Assembly: GCF_000379765.1 (NCBI RefSeq)
Contig: NZ_KB903438.1
Coordinates: 101,437-165,436, forward strand
Length of the DNA: 64,000 nucleotides
DNA from: Flexithrix dorotheae DSM 6795
GTDB lineage: Bacteria > Bacteroidota > Bacteroidia > Cytophagales > Flammeovirgaceae
Direction of reading: 5' to 3'
The position numbers were made by a program, and so were the translations under genes. The notes beneath the pieces are model-generated. The model was not told where the DNA came from, did not search any database, and saw only the letters and a list, made by a program, of their open reading frames with translations. How positions within the stretch are numbered: position 1 is the first letter of the stretch; every line of letters starts with the position of its first letter. Below are positions 1 through 9,465 of this stretch, piece by piece.

Positions 1-155
1 TCTACATTATAAGCTTCCCTTAATAGGATTTTATTCACCTTTGTATTAGTCATTTTGTCAAAAGGTGACTGAGCCTGGGAATTTTGGATGGAAAGTAAAT
101 TGATTGAAATGATTATTGCAATTAAAAAAAATGAGTTCTTGACCAGCGGTTTCAT
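1..155 (-). CDS. secreted protein of unknown function, N-terminus only (cut by window edge)
   Basis: An open frame reads leftward from an ATG at 153-155 to the window edge, giving 51 codons. The start is MKPLVKNSFF, followed by a hydrophobic stretch rich in Ile and Leu, then a likely signal peptidase I site after SQAQ near residue 29. The mature protein begins SPFDKMTNTK. This is a typical Sec signal peptide of Bacteroidota. Too little is present to assign a family. It is divergent from the GH3 glycosidase, so a carbohydrate-related role is possible, but that is only a guess from position. Confidence 0.6.
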   Translation of the reverse strand, partial: MKPLVKNSFFLIAIIISINLLSIQNSQAQSPFDKMTNTKVNKILLREAYNV

Positions 156-653
156 CTATATAATGTTTCAGTGTATCTTTTACCAATTATTTTTATTCTT
201 AAAGTATTAGTGGTTGGACAGGAATCAAATAATGAATAACAGTCGGAAAATTTCGCATTTTGGTGTGTTAATGCCCAAAAATTAAAACACCGATAATAGT
301 TTCTTAAGTAAAGTTTAAATTTAGCAATAAAAATAGCTAAATAATTGAAAATTCGGAATTATTCAGATAATAACTCACTTTGGTTTTCTTTGAATTGGAT
401 GGTTAGCTCTTGACTATCAATGGTTTATTGTTAGATTCTGTCTTTTAAAAGTTTGTTAAATTAATCCATTAATAAGGACACCATTGTGAATTGAAAGTAT
501 TATAAGGATTTGAAAATTTTATGCAGAATTTTCTATTCCTGAAACATTTTCCAATTAAGCTTACAAAAACCTCCCAGTTCTTTAATTACTTTATTGAAAT
601 CAGTAATATTAAAGTCGAATTGACTTGAAATGAATTGTAAAATTTCGCTATTA
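156..653. other. intergenic region between divergent genes
   Basis: About 500 AT-rich bases separate the leftward secreted protein from the rightward GH3 gene. They presumably hold both promoters. I see no convincing TTG/TAnnTTTG promoter pair, RNA gene or long inverted repeat. An in-frame ATG at 630 lies in this stretch and is discussed under the GH3 gene. Confidence 0.5.
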
Positions 654-3005
654 ATGTTTAAGAAGATATACAATTGGACCTTTTTATTTTTTTTATGGAT
701 TCCTATCGCTTTGGTAGCTCAGAAAAAGAATAATCCTTCCTATAAAAACCCAAAACTTCCCGTTGAGGAAAGAGTCGAAAATCTGCTTTCACAGATGACT
801 CTGGAGGAAAAAATTGCGCAAATCTCCTGTATCTGGCAGCAAAAAGATGATTTGATCCTTGATGAAAAAGGCTTTTTTGATCCAATTAAAACCAGTAAAT
901 CGTTGCCATATGGAATTGGTCAAATTGCCCGGCCAGGAGAGGGGCTTAATCCGGTTAATTTGAAGAATAGAAGTCCCAGACAAATGGCTGACTTTACTAA
1001 TACGATCCAAAAACATTTCGTGGAAAATACCCGCTTAGGAATACCTGTTATTTTCCATGCGGAATGTTTACATGGCCATGTCGCAAAAGATGGAACCAGT
1101 TTCCCTCAGCCTATCGGGATGGCCAGTTCCTGGGATATCGAGTTGGTGGAAAAAGTATTTAGCACCACTGCCGAAGAAGCCAGGTCAAGAGGTATCCATC
1201 AGGCCCTTGCTCCAGTGGTAGATGTAGCCCGTGACCCAAGGTGGGGAAGGTTTGAAGAAACATTTGGGGAAGACCCTTTTCTGGTTTCCCGTATGGGCGT
1301 GGCCGCTGTTAAGGGTTTTCAGGGAAATAATGAAAATGAAATTGATAAGAAACATGTAATGTCTACACTAAAACATTTGGTAGGCAATGGACTACCGGAA
1401 GGGGGGAATAATACTGCACCGGCTCATATACCCGAACGGGAGTTAAGGGAAGTTTTTCTTTCTCCCTTCAGGGCTGCTGTAAAAGAGGCAAATGTGATGA
1501 GTGTCATGGCCTCCTACAATGAAATTGATGGAGTACCTTCCCATGGAAATCCTTTTTTGTTAAAAAAAATATTGAGAAATGAATGGGGATTCAAAGGTTT
1601 GGTCGTATCAGATTATTCCGGAATTAGTGATTTATACAAACTTCATTTTGTAGAGGAAGACAGTATTTCTGCGGGAATAAGGGCTATCCAGTCAGGGATT
1701 GATGTAGAATTACCTGATCAGCACAGTTTCCCGGCTTTGCTGGATGTGTTTAAAAATGGAGCGCTTTCGGTAGATATTTTGGACTCAGCTGTATACAGAG
1801 TATTAAAAAGTAAATTTGTGCTGGGCTTGTTCGATGACCCATATGTAAATCCTGATCTTACTGAACGTGTGGTTGGAAGTGATAAAAATGGGAAACTGGC
1901 TTTAGAGGCAGCTCAAAAATCTATTGTACTTTTAAAAAATCAGAATAATATACTTCCGGTAAATGCCACCGATTTTAACACTATTTCAGTAATAGGCCCT
2001 AATGCCGATAAAGTATTATTAGGAGGGTATAGTGACTCCCCGCCTTATTTTGTTACACTTAAACAGGGAATAGAAAACCGAATTGGAAATCTGGTGCAGG
2101 TAGTTTATAGCGAAGGCTGCAGAATTACCAAACCAGGTAACTGGTATCTCGATCAGGTAGAACTTCCCCGAGAAGAAGAAGACCAAAAATTGATGGATCA
2201 TGCCTTAATGATTGCTTCCAGAAGTGATCTGATCATTATGTCCATGGGGGGAAATGAACTGACCTCAAGGGAAGCTTGGTCAGAGAATCACCTGGGGGAT
2301 CGTGCCAGCCTTGATTTAATTGGAAGACAGGAGGAATTGTTTATGGAGCTGGTTCAAATGGGGAAAAAAGTAATTGTAGTACTCAATAATGGCAGGCCAT
2401 TAAATATTAAGAAGATTAAAGATCATGCCCATGCCATTCTGGAATGTTGGTATTTAGGGCAGGAATCGGGAAATGCCATTGCGGATGTGATTTTCGGGAA
2501 TGTTAATCCAAGTGGAAAATTGCCCTGTACTTTTCCCTCATCAGTTGGAGCTTTGCCTGCTTATTATAACCACAAACCGTCAGCTAGGAGGGGGTATCTT
2601 TTTGATGATACAACACCCATCTATCCATTTGGTTTTGGATTAAGTTTCACTTCATTTCGATATGGAGATCCTGTGTTAAGTTCAAATTATATTAGAATAG
2701 GGGAAAATGCTACCATTACTTTTGATCTTACAAATAACGGGACATTAAAAGGAGATGAAATTGTACAGCTTTATATAAGGGACCAGGTGAGTTCAGTTAC
2801 AAGGCCAGTTTTAGAATTAAAAGGGTTTCAAAAAATTCCCCTTAAACCAGGCCAAATGAAGCAGGTGAGTTTTGAGATAACCCCTGAGCTGCTGAGCTTC
2901 TATAATGAGGAGATGAATTTCACTTTAGAGCCGGGGCAATTTGATATTTTTGTAGGCCCATCATCGATAGAACTAAAAAAGGTCGTACTTACAGTTGTTA
3001 AGTGA
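654..3005 (+). CDS. glycoside hydrolase family 3 (beta-glucosidase/xylosidase type), secreted
   Basis: Encodes a GH3 exo-acting beta-glycosidase that would release terminal sugars from oligosaccharides, probably in the periplasm. An upstream ATG at 630 gives 791 aa. I prefer the ATG at 654 because it places the signal peptide (MFKKIYNWTF, hydrophobic stretch, then LVAQ) at the very N-terminus. The order is the usual one: a GH3 N-terminal TIM barrel with the SDY nucleophile motif (VVSDYSG, Asp at about residue 328 counted from 630), the C-terminal alpha/beta sandwich (AQKSIVLLKN onward), and a fibronectin-III-like domain at the end (VQLYIRDQVSSVTRPV). Length is normal for BglX-like enzymes. 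Substrate specificity cannot be read from sequence. The nearby sulfatase and GH88 suggest polysaccharide breakdown, but there is no SusC/SusD pair here to define a utilisation locus. Confidence 0.9.
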   Translation: MFKKIYNWTFLFFLWIPIALVAQKKNNPSYKNPKLPVEERVENLLSQMTLEEKIAQISCIWQQKDDLILDEKGFFDPIKTSKSLPYGIGQIARPGEGLNPVNLKNRSPRQMADFTNTIQKHFVENTRLGIPVIFHAECLHGHVAKDGTSFPQPIGMASSWDIELVEKVFSTTAEEARSRGIHQALAPVVDVARDPRWGRFEETFGEDPFLVSRMGVAAVKGFQGNNENEIDKKHVMSTLKHLVGNGLPEGGNNTAPAHIPERELREVFLSPFRAAVKEANVMSVMASYNEIDGVPSHGNPFLLKKILRNEWGFKGLVVSDYSGISDLYKLHFVEEDSISAGIRAIQSGIDVELPDQHSFPALLDVFKNGALSVDILDSAVYRVLKSKFVLGLFDDPYVNPDLTERVVGSDKNGKLALEAAQKSIVLLKNQNNILPVNATDFNTISVIGPNADKVLLGGYSDSPPYFVTLKQGIENRIGNLVQVVYSEGCRITKPGNWYLDQVELPREEEDQKLMDHALMIASRSDLIIMSMGGNELTSREAWSENHLGDRASLDLIGRQEELFMELVQMGKKVIVVLNNGRPLNIKKIKDHAHAILECWYLGQESGNAIADVIFGNVNPSGKLPCTFPSSVGALPAYYNHKPSARRGYLFDDTTPIYPFGFGLSFTSFRYGDPVLSSNYIRIGENATITFDLTNNGTLKGDEIVQLYIRDQVSSVTRPVLELKGFQKIPLKPGQMKQVSFEITPELLSFYNEEMNFTLEPGQFDIFVGPSSIELKKVVLTVVK

Positions 3006-3554
3006 AATTATTAAAACTTTAATTTTATGAATAAAACAAAAGCTGCCTAATTATTCTGGACAGGGTTAGTTTGCCTGATTTTTATCCTGAAGACCCTTTT
3101 AGGAGTAAATTGGAGGGATAAATATTAGTATGCTGATTATTTTTCTTGATGTAATTTATTTGAGTTTACTATACCAGATTTATATTAATTTTAGTTAATC
3201 CAGTCTTTTGGGATGAGAAACTGGTGATTCCATTTTTAATTTTACAAACCATAATTTGTAAAAAAAACAGGTATTCAAACTCATTTACACTAAGTTTTTT
3301 AATAAAAAAACTCTTTAAAGAGGATGCGTCAGATTGATGAGCAAGCTTTGATAATAATTACATTTGGCTTAAAATTATCATGTAAGGTTTGAGTGCTATT
3401 TTAAATTTATCCTTGAGCAACCCTCTTTTCCCTTCCTATTTCTACATGACATCCTAATTTATATTAAGGATTGTAAATATGAATTCTTACTAATATAAGT
3501 TTTGATGGGAATAATACTAACTAAGGACTATATCCTATAATCTAATTTTATGTT
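3006..3554. other. AT-rich intergenic region, no gene seen
   Basis: About 550 bases between the GH3 and SpoIIE-type genes. No open frame of useful length, no tRNA and no repeat was found. A short A/T-only inverted repeat near 3292-3312 could be a weak terminator for the GH3 gene, but it is too low in complexity to call. The promoter of the downstream phosphatase should lie near the right end. Confidence 0.5.
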
Positions 3555-6329
3555 ATGGCAATACATTTAAAATACTTTTACTTCTTTTTACCCTTCCTAC
3601 TTTTTTTCTACATGGGGGATGATGAAAATGGAAATCGGAAAATAAGCAATGGTACTTTTGCAAAGTCTGATACGATGGAGGTTTACACCCTCAACCAATT
3701 AGCAGAACAGGAAATATCCGATATGAATGGTTCGATTGAATCTTCAATTAATTATGCACAGAAAGCACTTGAGCTTTCCAAAAAATTAAGGTACAATTAT
3801 GGAATTGTAAAATCAAACCTCAATCTTGGGAATGCCTATAAATTAAAAAGGGATTTCCCTGTAGCACTGGATCATTATATTCAGGCAGGTCAAACGGCTG
3901 AAAAAATCAATGACTCTAATTTATTGTTTAGTGTTTACAAGGAGTCGGCAAAGCTTTATATGGATTGGAATATTCCAGATAAAGTTACAGAATATCTTTC
4001 CAAAGCCCAGAAAATTGCCGAAGATAAGAATGATATATCAAAAGAAAATGAAATCACCTATTTGTTGGCAATCATTTATAGAAGTAATGGAGAAATAGAT
4101 AAGGCCGAAAAAGAATTTTTAAATCTTGCGGAATACTATAGGAAGGCCGGAGATCAGGAAGCTTTGATTACTACCAATGAACAGCTGATTAATATCTACA
4201 TCAATTCAAAGCAAACCGATAAGGCCCTTTCAAGTAGTTTTGAAATTTTAAATATTAAAAAAGAAGAAGGAGATAAAGCTGGAGAATTAAACTATTACAA
4301 TAAAATAGGAATTATTTATAAGCAGATGGGGAGCTATTCAGCGTCTCTAAAATCCTTCCAAAAAGCATTGGACATAAGCCGGGAAATGGGAAAATCAGAG
4401 GATGAATCTTCCTCAATTATGATCAGTATGGGAGTGGTTTACCAAACTATGCAGGATTTCGAAAAAGCTTTAAATACCTATAATACAGTTCTTGAAATTA
4501 AAAGAAGAGGAGGAGATTCAAAAGAAATTAGCAGGGTGATTAATTACCTGGTTACTATTTACATGGGAACTGGAAATCACCAAATGGCCAAAGCTTATTG
4601 CCAGGAAGCTATTGATTATGCGCTGGAAGATAATGACAAAGAGACTCTGGAAAAAAATTATAGGAGGTTAGCAGAAATTCTTGAGGCTGCAGGTCAAAGT
4701 AAAAAAGCCTTAGTGGTTTATAAGAAATATTTAGAAATAAAAGAAGAGTTTTATGCGGAGGAGAAAAGAAAGCAGGAAGAGCTTAATCAAAAGCAGGTAA
4801 ATGCCGAAAAGAAGGAAAAGGAACTAAGTATGCTTTTGGCAGATAAGCAAATGCAGGGCTTAGCTATGGAGAAGCTTCAGGCTGAAACCGCTAAAAAAGA
4901 GCAGGAATTGAAAATGCTCAAGCAACAGCAGGATTTGCAGGATGCCAAGATAAAAGCGGAGCAATATGAAAAGCAAAGAGTAGCTCAGGCTTTAAGGTTG
5001 GCAGAACAGGAGTTAAAAGCACAAAAAAGACAAAAAGAATTAAATGCACTTCAGAAAGAAAAAGAACTACAAGATTTAGAATTAAAGCAAAAAGCTTTAG
5101 AGGAGCAGGAGAAGGCACAGAAAATTGAATTATTGGCCAAAAATAATAAACTGCTAGAAACTGAAAGAAAACTTCAGGAGCAACAACTTGCCGAAGAAGC
5201 TACAATGAGACAATATGGATATGGCTTAATAGGCTTGTTTGCCTTGGTTTTCGTGGTGATTATTTTCGCATTTATCATGAAGCAAAAAGCGAATAAAAAG
5301 CTTAAAGCCCAACAAAATGAAATTGCCCAGAAAAATGAGGAATTACAAGCCAGTGAAGAAGAATTGAGGCAAAACATGGAAGAGCTGGAAGCTACTCAGG
5401 AAGCCATGGCACAAAGGCAGGTTGAACTTGAAGAAACCAATGCAAAATTAGCAAGCAGTGAAGCAATTCTAAGAAAAGCCAATGGCAAGTTGAGAGATAG
5501 TGAAACAAAAATTAAAGAGCAAAATCTCAGCCTAGAATCTGCATATACAGAGCTGGAAGATAAAAACCTAAGGCTAACTGATAGTATTAAATATGCGGAG
5601 CGAATTCAAAATGCCATACTGCCAGTAGAAGAAAACATTAATAAAGTTTTTGACAGCCACTTTGTGATGTTCCAACCCAAAGACATGGTTTCTGGTGATT
5701 TCTACTGGTTCTGTCAGATCGATAATAAGGCATTTGTGGCTACAGTTGATTGTACCGGTCATGGTGTGCCAGGGGCATTTATGTCTATGATTGGAAATAC
5801 ATTGCTGAATCAAATTGTGAAGGAAAAAGGAATTTATGCACCTGAAAAAATCCTTGAATCTATGCATTATAGTGTAAGGGAGGCTTTAAAGCAAAGGGAT
5901 TCTAAAAATGTAGATGGAATGGATATTGGGTTGTGTTGTATTGAAAGGTGGGAAGATGGCATGTTGAGTTTAAGTTTCAGCGGTGCCAAATGTCCGATGT
6001 TCCATTTTGCGAAAGATGGGAAAATGACTAAAGTTTCCCCAGACAGAAAATCAATCGGTGGATTCCAGAAAGAAGTAAATCACAGTTTTACCGCCCACAA
6101 TTTAAAAGTAGAAAAAGGCGATATGATTTACCTTACTACCGATGGAATTATCGATGCCGCAAATAGCGATAGAATGAGATTAGGAACCAGAAAACTTAGT
6201 GAGATGATTGAAAAACATGCACATCGACCAACATATGAACAAAAAATCCAATTTGAAAGAGAGCTTGAAGAGCACCAGACTGGTGCTGACCAAAGGGATG
6301 ACATCACTTTTGTTGGAATAAGGATATAA
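3555..6329 (+). CDS. TPR and coiled-coil membrane protein with SpoIIE-type PP2C phosphatase domain
   Basis: A 924-residue membrane-bound Ser/Thr phosphatase of the SpoIIE/RsbU type. Order: N-terminal hydrophobic signal or anchor (about 1-20); tetratricopeptide repeats (about 60-400, each with alternating small and aromatic positions); a Lys/Glu/Gln-rich coiled coil (about 405-550); one transmembrane helix (GLIGLFALVFVVIIFAFIM, about 555-576); a second coiled coil (about 577-685); and a C-terminal SpoIIE domain. Metal-binding acidic residues are visible in SGDFYW (Asp715), VDCTGHG (Asp732), TTDGIIDA and RDDITF. Family knowledge: such proteins dephosphorylate anti-sigma antagonists or similar partners in response to periplasmic or outer signals sensed by the TPRs. 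No anti-sigma or antagonist gene sits beside it, so its partner is unknown. It ends just before a strong terminator. Confidence 0.88.
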   Translation: MAIHLKYFYFFLPFLLFFYMGDDENGNRKISNGTFAKSDTMEVYTLNQLAEQEISDMNGSIESSINYAQKALELSKKLRYNYGIVKSNLNLGNAYKLKRDFPVALDHYIQAGQTAEKINDSNLLFSVYKESAKLYMDWNIPDKVTEYLSKAQKIAEDKNDISKENEITYLLAIIYRSNGEIDKAEKEFLNLAEYYRKAGDQEALITTNEQLINIYINSKQTDKALSSSFEILNIKKEEGDKAGELNYYNKIGIIYKQMGSYSASLKSFQKALDISREMGKSEDESSSIMISMGVVYQTMQDFEKALNTYNTVLEIKRRGGDSKEISRVINYLVTIYMGTGNHQMAKAYCQEAIDYALEDNDKETLEKNYRRLAEILEAAGQSKKALVVYKKYLEIKEEFYAEEKRKQEELNQKQVNAEKKEKELSMLLADKQMQGLAMEKLQAETAKKEQELKMLKQQQDLQDAKIKAEQYEKQRVAQALRLAEQELKAQKRQKELNALQKEKELQDLELKQKALEEQEKAQKIELLAKNNKLLETERKLQEQQLAEEATMRQYGYGLIGLFALVFVVIIFAFIMKQKANKKLKAQQNEIAQKNEELQASEEELRQNMEELEATQEAMAQRQVELEETNAKLASSEAILRKANGKLRDSETKIKEQNLSLESAYTELEDKNLRLTDSIKYAERIQNAILPVEENINKVFDSHFVMFQPKDMVSGDFYWFCQIDNKAFVATVDCTGHGVPGAFMSMIGNTLLNQIVKEKGIYAPEKILESMHYSVREALKQRDSKNVDGMDIGLCCIERWEDGMLSLSFSGAKCPMFHFAKDGKMTKVSPDRKSIGGFQKEVNHSFTAHNLKVEKGDMIYLTTDGIIDAANSDRMRLGTRKLSEMIEKHAHRPTYEQKIQFERELEEHQTGADQRDDITFVGIRI

Positions 6330-6358
6330 GTTTTAAGAAAATTTGCCACATAAAATTT

Positions 6359-6393
6359 AAAACCTTAAGAATTGATTTTCTTAAGGTTTTTTT
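6359..6393. terminator. bidirectional intrinsic terminator between convergent genes
   Basis: A perfect 13-bp stem (AAAACCTTAAGAA pairing with TTCTTAAGGTTTT, 6-nt loop) followed by a T-run on the plus strand and preceded by A-rich sequence that serves the minus strand. It lies 30 nt after the SpoIIE-type gene and just past the stop of the convergent sulfatase. Confidence 0.9.
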
Positions 6394-6397
6394 GTTT

Positions 6398-7801
6398 TTA
6401 TTGGATTTCGGGCTTTTGCCAAGGAACCTGACCAGCCTTTTGCAAATGGGCCATCAGAAGCTTGTTCAATTCCTTGTATTTGGTTTTTTCCTGATCGATC
6501 AGGTTATTTTCCTCATAGGGGTCTACATTTAAATTATATAACTCCTGAGGACCAAATGGGCTGTTTTGTAATAATTTCCAACCATCCAACTGAACAGCCT
6601 GAATGGTTAACCCACCATAATTGGTACCACCTTCTCTTCTGGAAAAAAATAAGGGCCGACCCTGATCGCTTAATTCTTCACCCTTTAAAATGGGGAGAAA
6701 ACTTTTCCCTTCAATAGCATGATCAATTTCTACACCACAGGCCTCCAGTAAAGTGGGATATAAATCCATGGAAAGCGCTTTATATTCAGAGGATGTTCCA
6801 GGATTAACATTACCAGGCCATACGATGCAGGTGGGAACCCTCAGTCCTCCTTCATAAACACTTTGTTTGCCATCCCGAAGTTTTCCATTATTGGCCTCGT
6901 CTTTAAGTAACCCCCCATTGTCACTGGTAAAAACGATAATAGTATTTTCGGCTAAGCCACTGGAGTTTAATGTTTCCATTACTTTCCCAATTCCTGCGTC
7001 CAGGTGCTCAATAAAAGCCACCAGTTTGCCTCTCTTTTCCCGAATGCCTTTTTCTCTGGACATTACTTTTTCTTCCCATTCCTTAGGCGGTTGTACGGGG
7101 AAATGTGGGGCATTGTAAGCTAAATAAAGGAAAAAAGGCTCTTTGGTCTCTGCCTTTTCCGCAATATAATCAGATGCCCATTGGCTAAATAAATCCGTGG
7201 CATGGCCTTCAGGATCAATTTCTTCCTTATTTTTTCGCATATAATTTATATCGTGTCTACGATGGGTATAATAATCATCCATCATGTCTCCCAAATAGCC
7301 ATGGAAAAAATCAAAACCTCTTTCGTTTGGTGTATTTGGAGATTCCAGCCCAAGGTGCCATTTACCAATAATGGCTGTGGTATAACCACCTTCCTTAAAT
7401 TTATCAGCAAGGGTAACCGCATCTGGATCGAAAAATCCCCAGCTATTGCTTGCATGAGTCCTAATTACTCCGGGAACCCCAACAAACTCCTGATACCTTC
7501 CCGTGAGCAGAGCTGCTCTTGTGGGGGAACATACCGGGCAATTGGCATAAAAATTTGGAAATTTCATCCCTGAATTGTTGAGTTTGTCCATATTGGGGGT
7601 TACCATGTCAGTAGAGCCCCAGGACGCTACATCTGCATACCCCTGGTCATCGGTAAGTATGACAATTACATTAGGTCCGGTTGGGCTAATTTTTTCTTCC
7701 CCTCCAGAGGTTTGGTTGGCTTCATTGGTTGGGGAGTTGGTGCAGCCTGATAAAATCGCGATTACAAAGACATAGGGCAAAAAGTAGCTTTTCATTATCA
7801 A
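6398..7801 (-). CDS. sulfatase (S1/arylsulfatase type), lipoprotein
   Basis: Hydrolyses sulfate esters, presumably on sulfated polysaccharide fragments. Residues 1-20 form a lipoprotein signal ending in the lipobox LSGC (Cys20). NVIVILTDDQGYAD (about 44-57) supplies metal-binding Asp residues. The sulfatase signature CSPTR begins at Cys91, the residue that is converted to formylglycine; this is the Cys-type motif. IGKWHLGL and FTSDNGG are further conserved motifs with metal and sulfate ligands. Length (467 aa) is normal. Cys91 needs a maturation enzyme, which is not in this window. It reads in the same direction as the GH88 gene upstream, but a terminator lies between them, so it probably has its own promoter. 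The desulfated sugar is unknown. Confidence 0.9.
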   Translation of the reverse strand: MIMKSYFLPYVFVIAILSGCTNSPTNEANQTSGGEEKISPTGPNVIVILTDDQGYADVASWGSTDMVTPNMDKLNNSGMKFPNFYANCPVCSPTRAALLTGRYQEFVGVPGVIRTHASNSWGFFDPDAVTLADKFKEGGYTTAIIGKWHLGLESPNTPNERGFDFFHGYLGDMMDDYYTHRRHDINYMRKNKEEIDPEGHATDLFSQWASDYIAEKAETKEPFFLYLAYNAPHFPVQPPKEWEEKVMSREKGIREKRGKLVAFIEHLDAGIGKVMETLNSSGLAENTIIVFTSDNGGLLKDEANNGKLRDGKQSVYEGGLRVPTCIVWPGNVNPGTSSEYKALSMDLYPTLLEACGVEIDHAIEGKSFLPILKGEELSDQGRPLFFSRREGGTNYGGLTIQAVQLDGWKLLQNSPFGPQELYNLNVDPYEENNLIDQEKTKYKELNKLLMAHLQKAGQVPWQKPEIQ

Positions 7802-7905
7802 TATTCTATGAGGGTTTGGCTTAAATTAAGTAGTAATTCAAAATTAATAATGTGTTATTATGCCACAAAAGACTGATAGAGGGATTACTTTTTCTCGCAA
7901 ATAAT

Positions 7906-7935
7906 AGTACCCGGTATGGAGTACCCGGTGTGGAG
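7906..7935. repeat. 14-bp tandem duplication in an intergenic region
   Basis: AGTACCCGGTATGG (7906-7919) is followed directly by AGTACCCGGTGTGG (7920-7933), one mismatch, and then AG. It lies about 105 bp upstream of the sulfatase start and just beyond the terminator of the GH88 gene. It could be a pair of regulator sites, or a simple slippage duplication. Confidence 0.6.
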
Positions 7936-7975
7936 CACTGGTGCTTAAGATCGTGGTTTGTAGCAAAAATTAAAC

Positions 7976-8007
7976 AAAAAAATCCCGGCTGAACATTTCA
8001 ACCGGGA
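7976..8007 (-). terminator. intrinsic terminator of the GH88 gene
   Basis: Read on the minus strand, TCCCGGTTGAA and TTCAGCCGGGA pair across a 3-nt loop with one G-U pair, and are followed by seven T. It starts within 10 nt of the GH88 stop codon. Confidence 0.85.
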
Positions 8008-8013
8008 AGTAAT

Positions 8014-9231
8014 TTACCAATAAATTTGTTTTCCTTCTAATTTGTTTTTGTACCTGGCCAGTGCTTCAATAAAATAATAATCTGCATAGACTAAGGGAAC
8101 ATCTATTTCTTTTCCGCCATTTTTATTACCCGTAGAATGCATTAGGATAAAATTATTATTTTTTTCATCCACTGCTTTATAAGCAGGTGAGGCCATGGAT
8201 TCCAACATTTTTAAAGCTGATTTTTCATACTTTTCTTTTAAGGCTCCATCCACATATTCCGCCAATTCAAATAGGGCACTTGAAGCGATAGCTGCAGCTG
8301 AAACATCTCTTTCTTCTCCTGGTCGATCAAAATCCCAATAAGGAATTAAATCCTCTGGCATATTTTTATGATCAAGGTAGAACTTAGCAATATTATTGGC
8401 TACATCCAGGTATTTTTCGTCTTTGGTTTCTCTGTACATCACTGTATAACCATAAAGCCCCCAGGCTTGTCCTCGTGACCATGCTGTTTCATCAGCGGCT
8501 CCCTGGTGAGTACCTTTCCATATGGATTCTCCGGTTAAAGTGTCATAGTCAACCACATGAAAAGAGCTCCAGTCATCTCTAAAATGGTTGGCAATTGTAT
8601 TATCCGCATGAGTAACAGCTATATTATAGAAAGATGAATCGCCTGTGGCCTTGGTAGCCCAAAATAGAAATTCCAGATTCATCATATTATCAATAATAAC
8701 CGGAAATTGCCAGCTACCATGATCCCATGATCTTATTAAACCAACAGTAGGATTAAATCTGGTGCTTAAAGCCTTTGCTCCATCTATCATATAAGTTTTA
8801 TAATCCTCATTATTAGTAAGCCTGTATCCATTTCCAAAGCTGCAATAAAGCATAAAGCCAAGGTCGTGAGTTCCGGTATAATCTTTAATTGAAACTAAAG
8901 GTGCTGTCCAGTTTTCAGCAGCTTTTTTCCACTTTTCATCTCCGGTGTATTCATATAAATACCACAAACTACCTGGATAAAATCCACTCGTCCATCCTCT
9001 TGGTGCTACTGTTTTAAAACTACCATCAGGGTCAGTAGTTCTTGGCGATTGTTGAGTATCGGTGTGCTCAGCCAACATTGTGGTATATTTTTCCCCTGAA
9101 AAGGCAATGTTTTCTTTTATAAATTCCTGTGGACTTAATGCTTCTTCCTTTTGAGTTTCCTCTTGCTTACAGGCGAAGAATCCAAAGCAAAATAGTACAA
9201 AAATAAGCGTTATATTTTTCATATTTGTCAT
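8014..9231 (-). CDS. glycoside hydrolase family 88, unsaturated glucuronyl hydrolase, lipoprotein
   Basis: Family knowledge: GH88 enzymes hydrate the 4,5-unsaturated uronic acid left at the non-reducing end by polysaccharide lyases, which releases it from oligosaccharides. The N-terminus is a lipoprotein signal (GFFAC, Cys21). An alternative start is the ATG at 9222 (MKNITLIFVL). Two expected acidic residues are visible: Asp123 in THDLGF and the catalytic-type Asp181 in IIDNMMNL. RGQAWGLYGY and the DVSAAAIASSALFELAEY segment belong to the alpha/alpha barrel. Length (405 aa) fits the family. Together with the sulfatase it suggests degradation of a sulfated, uronic-acid-containing polymer such as ulvan or a glycosaminoglycan. 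No lyase is present here, so the actual substrate is unknown. Confidence 0.88.
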   Translation of the reverse strand: MTNMKNITLIFVLFCFGFFACKQEETQKEEALSPQEFIKENIAFSGEKYTTMLAEHTDTQQSPRTTDPDGSFKTVAPRGWTSGFYPGSLWYLYEYTGDEKWKKAAENWTAPLVSIKDYTGTHDLGFMLYCSFGNGYRLTNNEDYKTYMIDGAKALSTRFNPTVGLIRSWDHGSWQFPVIIDNMMNLEFLFWATKATGDSSFYNIAVTHADNTIANHFRDDWSSFHVVDYDTLTGESIWKGTHQGAADETAWSRGQAWGLYGYTVMYRETKDEKYLDVANNIAKFYLDHKNMPEDLIPYWDFDRPGEERDVSAAAIASSALFELAEYVDGALKEKYEKSALKMLESMASPAYKAVDEKNNNFILMHSTGNKNGGKEIDVPLVYADYYFIEALARYKNKLEGKQIYW

Positions 9232-9348
9232 AGGTAATTAGGCCACTAAATAAAATTAGTAATTATTTGAATTAAAATATTAATGGTCCGAAAATACTCA
9301 ATACCAGTATTTTGAAAGTAGAATTTTTAGCGAAAATCAGACTTAAAA

Positions 9349-9365
9349 AACCGATAACGTTCCCG
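9349..9365. promoter_or_regulatory. possible LacI-family operator upstream of the GH88 gene
   Basis: ACCGATAACGTTCCCG lies about 120 bp upstream of the GH88 start. The AACGTT core with a flanking ACCGAT half resembles operators of LacI-family sugar repressors, but only one half is well conserved. No lacI gene is in the window. Confidence 0.3.
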
Positions 9366-9465
9366 TTTTCCTCAGGAAAATCGAAATGCTGAGTTAGCTT
9401 TGGCCATCGTAATATCCAATTGTTTTGGAATATTTAAAGTCAAAATATTATTATAATTTTCTGAC

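Noticed and set aside
654..9231. A complete polysaccharide utilisation locus around the GH3, sulfatase and GH88 genes
   Set aside because: No SusC/SusD pair, lyase or sensor is present, and an unrelated phosphatase gene interrupts the group.
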